From: Ailurus styani
Lineage: Eukaryota; Chordata; Mammalia; Carnivora; Ailuridae
Length of the DNA: 64,000 nucleotides
Assembly: GCA_002007465.1 (NCBI GenBank)
Contig: LNAC01000003.1
Coordinates: 15,009,322 to 15,073,321 of the forward strand
Direction: 5' to 3'
The position numbers and the translations under genes are program-made. The notes beneath the pieces are model-generated. The model saw nothing but the letters and a program-made list of their open reading frames with translations. It made no database searches and had not been told where the DNA came from. The number at the start of each line of letters is the position of its first letter. Position 1 is the first letter of the stretch. This document shows positions 59,093 to 64,000 of the stretch, in pieces.

Positions 59093-59283
59093 GGGACACC
59101 TGGATGGCTCAGTCAGTTAAGTGTCTGACTCTTGATTTCAGCTCAGGCCATGACCTCAGGGTCCTAGGGCCAAGCCCCACTCCACACTCAGCAGGGAGCC
59201 TACTTGGGAGTCTTCCTCTCCCTCTGCCCTCCCCCGTTCCCTCTGTCTCTCAAATAAATAAATAAATCTTAAAAAAAAAAAAA
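59093..59283 (+). mobile_element. CAN-SINE (older type; right arm of a head-to-head pair)
   Basis: Head 'gggacacctggatggctcag' and 'cagttaagtgtctgactctt' mark the older carnivoran subfamily. The body ends with (AAAT)n and about 13 A. It follows the antisense SINE at 58891-59067 and is followed directly by an old LINE-1 relic. Confidence 0.95.
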
Positions 59284-59287
59284 CCCT

Positions 59288-59702
59288 TTAAGACATAATT
59301 TACATGCAATATTTATCATTTGAATGACCGGATGAGTTTTGAAACATGCATATACATATTGAAAAATATAGATACCATATATTATATATAGAATATTTCT
59401 ACTACCTCAATAATTTAACTCAGGTGCCTTATCACTAAATCATCTCTGAGATCTCTCACCTCTTACGACTACTGATAGGCTTTGTCTCTATAGTTTTCCT
59501 TTTCTAGAATTTTATATAATTATTCTTTCGCTTAGCATAATGCATTAGCTATTTATGTTGTATACATCTGTAGCTTGTTTATTTATATAAAAATATACTG
59601 TAATTTATTTATCCATTCACATGTTGATGGACATTTGGGCTGTTTCCAAAGTTTGGTTATTATAAATAAAGCTGATTTGAACTTTCGAGTACAAGTTTAA
59701 TC
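59288..59702 (-). repeat. Ancient LINE-1 (L1M-type) fragment, antisense
   Basis: Plus-strand landmarks are 'cgcttagcataatgcattag', 'ttatttatccattcacatgt', 'tgatggacatttgggctg' and 'gagtacaagttt', the reverse of an old mammalian L1 ORF2/3' region. It is more diverged than the L1 at 16344 and lacks clear duplications. Confidence 0.75.
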
Positions 59703-60403
59703 TCTCTCTCTCCCCTTTTTGATTTTAAAGTTCATAACTTATTTTGAAGGTCATATTTAATTTAAAATACTCTGAAGTTGTGTTTTTGGTTGATTTATTT
59801 CCAATGTTGCTTTCTTTGAATAACACTAATGAATTTATTTTAGATTCAAGTGTTTGGCTTCATGATCAATTATGTTAATATTGTTTTATTCTTGATACTT
59901 TATGTTGATACTACTTTATTTGTTATAGGCATGTGACATTGTATTTTGTTTTTTAATTTTTGCATGTTCAAATATTTAAGCTCACTTGTAAATCCCATTT
60001 TAGTTCTGTCATTTAAGATAGCTAAGACTGGACCCAGTCAAGCTGTCTTGATCTTAATGCAGATAATTCAGCTCTTGTTTGATAGATGTATAAGCTATGC
60101 CTAAAGACCAATGGTCCTGTGCCAGAAAGGAGGACCAATTAGTAAATGAATAAATTATCCTTCTGTTTATAATTGAATTCCACAATCTAATTTTGTTTAA
60201 ACAAAGCCTTATGCCTTTATCATGAGCGTAGCATATTAAAGTCATGACTGATCTTTGGGTCCTCCTGTGAACTGTAAGATATGAGATTCTAACATATTTA
60301 GGAACTTAGATACAGTTTTATTTATTGCTCACTATAATGGCCGATAATCAAGGCATAACCCTTTTAAGTAAACAATTAACTTTCAGAATTAAAGCACATG
60401 CAG

Positions 60404-60613
60404 GGGCTCCTGGGTGGCTCAGTGGGTTAAAGCCTCTGCCTTCGGCTCAGGTCATGATCTTTGGGTCCTGGGTTCGAGTCCCACATCAGGCACTCTGCTC
60501 AGCACAGAGCCTGCTTCCTCCTCTCTCTGCCTCTCTGCCTACTTGGGATCTCTCTCTCTCTCTGTGTCAATAAATAAATAAAATCTTTAAAAAAAATAAA
60601 AAAATAAAATAAT
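60404..60613 (+). mobile_element. CAN-SINE (mustelid type), young
   Basis: 'ggggctcctgggtggctcag', 'tgggttaaagcctctgcctt' and a body close to the consensus I know, with a mixed A-rich tail. A 10-base perfect duplication (gcacatgcag) lies at 60394-60403 and 60614-60623. The 82-codon frame is a SINE frame. Confidence 0.96.
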
Positions 60614-60623
60614 GCACATGCAG

Positions 60624-61362
60624 AATAATTTTTGAATTTTCTAATTATTGTTCTCTCCTACAGATAATGAGAGTTAAATCTTTTTGTCAGTTATGATTTG
60701 TAAGCACAGTACTCATTGTATTCTGAATTCCTGTACATTTTACTATATTCTCTCTACCTTTCTCAAATAGGACATTTCCTGAAGATAGCATTAACAATCA
60801 TGCTTATTAAGAACAATAAAATGTAGAGATAATACTCTCGATTTTATTACTGAGAAAAACTTTACCAGATGGTCATTTTAAAAAGCACTTAACATTCTTG
60901 TGATAATTAAAGATTTTCTTTCAGTACAATCACATCTCTTAGCAGTTCTCTTTATGTAAGTATATTTGGTATTTTAAGCTAAAAATACAACACAGTTCTG
61001 TTGTATCATATCATATTTATTATTAAATGATTCAAATTTTAACTGCACTTTTAACATCGGAAACCAAACATATATTGCAGAAATCTAAGGTCATCTATAA
61101 AGTTCAGGAGGCTTTTTGGAATGGTAAAATGAATATAAACTTTAAGGAAAATGTCAATTTTATTCTAAGCAATCACAGTAAAAAAAATGAAATAGTTAAG
61201 GATAACACATTTCGATAGTTGAAAAAAAAAGGAAAACAGAAATTATTGCTTTTTTGGTGTGATGTTGACGTTGGAATAGCCCTATGAAGTTGGTTGTATG
61301 TTAACTTTTTCTTCTTTCTTCTTTTTTTTAATTAAAAAGGAACATATAACATTATAATATTC
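60624..61362. other. AT-rich unique sequence
   Basis: Nothing was recognised. Confidence 0.5.
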
Positions 61363-61378
61363 AAAACCGTTTTCTTCA

Positions 61379-62374
61379 CCCACAATTATATGGTCAGTTA
61401 ATCCTTGACAAAGCAGGAAAGAATATCCAACGGGAAAAAGAATGTCTCTTCAACAGATGGTGTTAGGAAACTGGACAGCTACATACGAAAGAATGACCCT
61501 GGACCACTGTCTTACACCATCCACAAAAATAAATTCAAAATGGGTGAAAGACCAATAAGTGAGACAAGAAATCATTAAAATCCTAGAGGAGAACACAGGC
61601 AGTAACTTCTTTGACATTGGCCATAGCAACTTCTTTCTGGATATATCTCCTGAGGCAAGGGAAATAAAAGCAAAAATAAACTATTGGGACCACATCAAAA
61701 TAAAAAACTGCACAGCAAAGGAAACAATCAACAAAACCAAACTAAACTAAACTCCCATTTTGTAGGCTGAATGGGAGTTTCTACAGAATGGGAGAAGATA
61801 TTTGCAAATGACATATCGATAAAGGGTTAGTGTTCAAGATATACAAAGAACTTATAAAACTCAACACCCCAAAAGTGAATAATCCAATTAAAAATGGGCA
61901 GAAGATATGAATAGATATTTTTTTCAAAGAATACATACAGATGGCCAACAGACATGAAAAGATGTTTAACATCACTTACCATCAGGGAAATGCAAGTCAA
62001 AACTACAATGAGTTATCACCTCACACCTGTCAGAATGGCTAAAATCAACAACACAAGAAACAACAGGTATTAGTGAGGATGTGGGGAAAGGGGAATCCTC
62101 TTGTACCATTAGTGGGAATGCAAACTAGCTCAGCCAATCTGGAAAACATTATGAAGTCCCCTCAGTAAGTTAAAAATACAATGACCCTATAATCCAGCAA
62201 TTGTTCTACTAGGCATTTATCCAAAGAACACGAAAATACTAATTCAAAGGGTTACATGCACCCAGATGTTTATAGCAGCATTATTTACAATAGCCTAACT
62301 ATAGAAACAGCCCATGTTTATTGTATGAGGAATGGATAAAGAAGAGGTGGTATATATATATACAATGGAATGGA

Positions 62375-62416
<42 letters not shown>

Positions 62417-62723
62417 ACGGGCTCAGACATAAAAATGAGTATTACACTAAGTAAAATAAGTCAGAGAAAAACAAATACCATATGATTTCACTCATATGTG
62501 GAATTCAAAAAAACAAAACAAATGAGAAAAGGGGGAAAAAGAGGAAGGCCATCAGAAAGGAGGGTGTGGGGGATGGGCTAAATAGGTGATGGGGATTAAT
62601 GAGCACACTTGTGATGAGCACCAGGTGTAGTACGGAGGCGGTGAATCACTATATTGTACACCTGAAACTAATATTACACTGTGTGTTAACTAACTGGAAT
62701 GTAAATCAAACTTAAAAAAAACA
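61379..62723 (+). mobile_element. LINE-1, 5'-truncated, about 1.3 kb
   Basis: The sense strand covers the 3' third of L1 ORF2 and the 3' UTR. Landmarks are 'ttgacaaagcaggaaagaat', 'cctagaggagaacacaggca', 'gggagaagatatttgcaaat', 'gcagcattatttacaatagc' and a final 'gtacacctgaaactaatatt' before the A tail. Open frames are at most 64 codons, so reverse transcriptase is not encoded. It has a (TA)n expansion at 62381-62407 and a small palindromic insertion at 61749-61780. A degenerate duplication ('aaaaccgttttcttca' versus 'caaacccagttgcttca') may frame it. Confidence 0.93.
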
Positions 62724-62740
62724 AACCCAGTTGCTTCATT

Positions 62741-63022
62741 TCTGAATCTTTTGAGGATCATGGCTGAGCAAGAGATTGTTTCGTAAGTGCGATAAAATGT
62801 GAGTATTATAAATGTGGTCTTTAAGACAAGGTGGTCTGAGATAGTGAAAAGTGTTTTAAGTAGACAAGTCTAACCTAAAAACATTTAAATTGATGAAAAA
62901 AGAAAATTTAGGTCCCAAGTTCATGGAAAAAAAATAAAAACCAAACATTCCTATTTCCAAAGCATTTTGTGGTTTCTGGGATAATTATTTAAAGCATGTA
63001 ACATATAGTTTGGCTTCTCATT
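62741..63022. other. AT-rich unique sequence
   Basis: Nothing was recognised. Confidence 0.5.
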
Positions 63023-63038
63023 AAAGAGTAAAGAATTG

Positions 63039-63165
63039 GGGGTGCCTGGGTGGCTCAGTTGGTTAAGCATCTGCCTTCGACTTAGGTCATGATCTCAGGG
63101 TCCTGGGTTGGAGCCCTGAGTTCGGCTCCCTGGTCAGTGGGAAGCCTGCTTCTCCCTCTGCTCAT

Positions 63166-63203
<38 letters not shown>

Positions 63204-63224
63204 AAGTAAAATCCTTTTTTAAAA
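63039..63224 (+). mobile_element. CAN-SINE (caniform type)
   Basis: Head 'ggtgcctgggtggctcagtt' with 'ggttaagcatctgccttcg', then a pure (CT)n run of about 30 bases at 63167-63197 and a short tail. A perfect 16-base duplication (aaagagtaaagaattg) lies at 63023-63038 and 63225-63240. Confidence 0.97.
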
Positions 63225-63549
63225 AAAGAGTAAAGAATTGAATGTTCTTTGGCAGAGAGTTTAGAAGAGTAGATGAATTTGGCATTATAACTTTGCTAGC
63301 ACCTATGACGTTTTCCATTTCATGGTTCCTGACTTGCCTCAACTATTCATTTTTTGTTTTTAATTTTTTTGCTTTTTAATTTTTTCAACACTCCTGTGAA
63401 TCAAGTGACTATCTTCCCATACACTGAAATAATCAGGCTGTACTTCTTGGAAAGTCGTTATAGGTCTAAGGTGCACAGCGGTAGATGTGGAGACAGTGGA
63501 GGGTGACAGGGAAATGGGAGAAGAGAGAAGAGGCGAGAATGCGTGGGAG

Positions 63550-63740
63550 CTATACTGGCATTAGAGTCAGAGTTCCCAGGTTTAAATCCATGCTGCACCC
63601 CTATGAGCAACTGGGGACAATCCATTTAACCTCTTTCATGGTTCACTTTCTTCATCAATCTGCAGGAAAACACAGGGCCAGGGAAAAAAGAATACTTGAG
63701 AGGATTGATTCACGGTCTCATTAGGAGAATTATATCAAAT
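63550..63740 (+). repeat. MIR SINE relic
   Basis: 'ctggcattagagtcagagtt', 'cccaggtttaaatccatgct' and 'caatccatttaacctctttc' match the MIR 5' half. The core is decayed. A 79-codon plus-strand frame overlaps it. Confidence 0.7.
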
Positions 63741-63975
63741 ACTGTGTGAAGGTACCCTGTAACTTGATCTGCAGTATCATATCTTTTTAGGCTGTTTATT
63801 AGAAACGCTTTATGATTGAAAGTTGAGTTGCCCTCTTAAGCTGAATCTTTACAATTCCCAGCAGCTCCTAGCAGCCATAGAAGCCTGTGCAAGGAAGGGA
63901 CCTTGCAGGTTTATTGGACCTTGACTGTGGGGGAAAGATCCCTTTAACTGCATTTCTTATTTCCTTTCCTTTCCC

Positions 63976-64000
63976 TGCCCTCCCCTCCCCTCCCCTCCCC
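63976..64000 (-). repeat. (TCCCC)n tract at the window edge, G-quadruplex-capable
   Basis: Five runs of 3-4 C separated by single T form a simple repeat that continues past the window. The minus strand reads GGGG-A repeats, which meet the pattern for an intramolecular G-quadruplex. Confidence 0.85.

Noticed and set aside
1..64000. CRISPR array, operons, Shine-Dalgarno sites, prophage or toxin systems
   Set aside because: The sequence is vertebrate nuclear DNA. No spaced direct repeats or prokaryotic gene structure are present.
1..64000. tRNA, 5S, U6, Y or 7SK RNA genes
   Set aside because: tRNA-like text occurs only as SINE heads without a full cloverleaf, and I recognised no other small-RNA core.

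Overview
This is a stretch of carnivoran nuclear DNA, most likely from a mustelid (mink, ferret, marten, otter or badger group). The evidence is the dense scatter of tRNA-Lys-derived CAN-SINEs. Many carry the head variant reading ...ctcagtgggttaaagcc..., which I know as typical of Mustelidae; others are older, general caniform or carnivoran types. No intact protein-coding gene, exon, tRNA, rRNA or other RNA gene could be supported. The open frames present are short, fall inside repeats, or sit in AT-rich unique sequence without recognisable domains. The window looks like a gene desert or a large intron.

Layout. From 1 to about 11 kb the sequence is AT-rich and unique, with MIR and L2 relics, one MLT1-like LTR and four SINEs. 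Between 11.4 and 11.9 kb a young SINE is interrupted by a 230-base N gap. At 12.2-12.8 kb lies a Tigger-like DNA transposon holding a 60-base retro-insert. From 13 to 20 kb there are several MLT1-like LTRs, one split by a 5'-truncated LINE-1 (16.3-17.1 kb), an orphan poly(A) insertion at 17.46 kb, and an exact 220-base tandem repeat separated by one N (18.3-18.7 kb). From 20 to 37 kb there are L2 and MIR relics, three SINEs and an LTR-like element. Near 38 kb two SINEs lie back to back and share one target. At 41.8-43.4 kb is the only gene-derived feature, a decayed processed pseudogene of a beta-tubulin, probably TUBB4B. From 43.5 to 64 kb there are SINEs, L2 and MIR relics, an unclassified block at 48.45-49.37 kb with weak retroviral-envelope-like features, a head-to-head SINE pair at 59 kb, a 1.3-kb LINE-1 (61.4-62.7 kb), and a C-rich tract at the window edge.

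Nothing here works as a pathway or operon. The main biology is the retrotransposition record: 20 SINE insertions, about 12 of them with clear target-site duplications, including one severely truncated SINE and one insertion that is only a poly(A) tail. I found no evidence of a new biological system. The most useful second looks are the likely assembly duplication at 18.3-18.7 kb, the atypical retro-insertions, and the 48.5-49.4 kb block.
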